The notes under the pieces were generated by a model. That model did not search any database. It saw nothing but the letters and a program-made list of their open reading frames with translations, and was not told the DNA's origin. Position numbers and translations under genes: made by a program. A stretch of DNA of 6,012 bases, from NCBI GenBank assembly GCA_044867345.1, contig JBIOUU010000209.1, positions 1 to 6,012 of the forward strand. The letters run 5' to 3'. Source of the DNA: AC-69 sp044867345. GTDB lineage: Bacteria > Actinomycetota > UBA4738 > HRBIN12. Of this stretch, positions 5,910-6,012 are shown piece after piece. Positions within the stretch are counted from its first letter, which is position 1, and the number at the start of each line of letters is the position of its first letter.

Positions 5910-5978
5910 CGTTCTGCGAGCGAAGGCGTGGTGTCCCACCAAGACCGTCCTCGCGCGCACATCACCGACTCGCGGTCG

Positions 5979-5984
5979 TAAAGT
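5979..5984 (+). promoter_or_regulatory. Possible -10 element TAAAGT before the last gene
   Basis: TAAAGT fits the TAnnnT pattern. It would place transcription start at about 5991, only a few bases before ATG 5995, giving a leaderless or nearly leaderless message. No Shine-Dalgarno sequence precedes that ATG, which agrees with this. No clear -35 is seen at 16-18 nt. Confidence 0.3.
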
Positions 5985-5994
5985 GCGGCCCACC

Positions 5995-6012
5995 ATGGCC
6001 CCGGAGTCCATC
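5995..6012 (+). CDS. Possible 5' start of an unidentified gene (runs off window)
   Basis: ATG at 5995 opens six codons (MAPESI) to the window end. It is supported only by its position after a long control-like intergenic region and by the -10-like TAAAGT just upstream. An in-frame GTG at 5983 is an alternative start. Nothing can be said of the product; a regulator acting on the inverted boxes upstream would be one possibility. Confidence 0.3.

Larger units (their letters stand above)
5831..5927. repeat. Nested intergenic inverted repeat downstream of the AlgH-family gene
   Basis: Outer arms GCCTTCGGCTC (5831-5841) and GAGCGAAGGC (5918-5927) are complementary with one bulged base. Inside them, TGTCAACACCTTGACG (5858-5873) and CGTCAACGTGTTGACA (5894-5909) are complementary at 15 of 16 positions, around a 20-nt centre. 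The two arm systems are nearly concentric. The left side is about 9 nt longer and contains the extra palindrome at 5845-5856. The element could be a paired operator, a foldable transcript or the terminator of the preceding gene. There is no T-run after the right arm, so a standard intrinsic terminator is not supported. Confidence 0.6.

Overview
This is a GC-rich window, roughly two-thirds G+C by eye. It uses ATG and GTG starts, the genes are tightly packed, and all of them lie on the + strand. The composition and gene types suggest an uncultured member of the Actinomycetota or a similar high-GC phylum. There is no rRNA, tRNA or other taxonomic marker, so this is an inference only. I saw no CRISPR array, insertion sequence or RNA gene.

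Layout. (1) Positions 1-132 hold the last 43 codons of a gene cut by the window edge. Its end looks like a final membrane helix plus a cytoplasmic tail. (2) Positions 149-1402 encode a complete 12-helix major facilitator transporter. (3) Positions 1403-1477 form a compact control region: a plausible promoter and two almost identical 14-bp palindromes of the form TGAAC-N4-GTTCA, 32 bp apart. (4) Positions 1478-5217 form a three-gene operon: a PYROXD2/phytoene-desaturase-like FAD oxidoreductase, a GcvT/DmdA-like tetrahydrofolate-dependent methyl- or aminomethyltransferase that overlaps it by 4 nt, and a Rieske-oxygenase-like alpha subunit starting 9 nt further on. (5) Positions 5255-5797 encode a YqgE/AlgH family protein. 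(6) Positions 5798-5994 are intergenic and hold an elaborate nested inverted repeat, including two near-identical 16-bp copies facing each other. (7) A new gene may start at 5995 and runs off the window.

How the genes fit together. The three-gene operon looks like a demethylation module. A Rieske-type oxygenase would hydroxylate an N- or O-methyl group, or the folate protein would take the methyl group directly, and the one-carbon unit would end up on tetrahydrofolate. The flavoprotein would oxidise the substrate or product. The substrate cannot be read from sequence; quaternary or secondary methylamines, betaines, carnitine-like compounds, methylated sulfur compounds or methoxy-aromatics are all possible.

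Main anomaly. The Rieske-oxygenase-like protein keeps its N-terminal cap and complete mononuclear-iron catalytic domain. The whole [2Fe-2S] Rieske domain, with its CxH and CxxH ligands, is absent. It has been removed cleanly and in frame at about residues 63-72, leaving 323 aa instead of about 400. This could be a genuine Rieske-less oxygenase, a recent inactivating deletion, or an assembly error.
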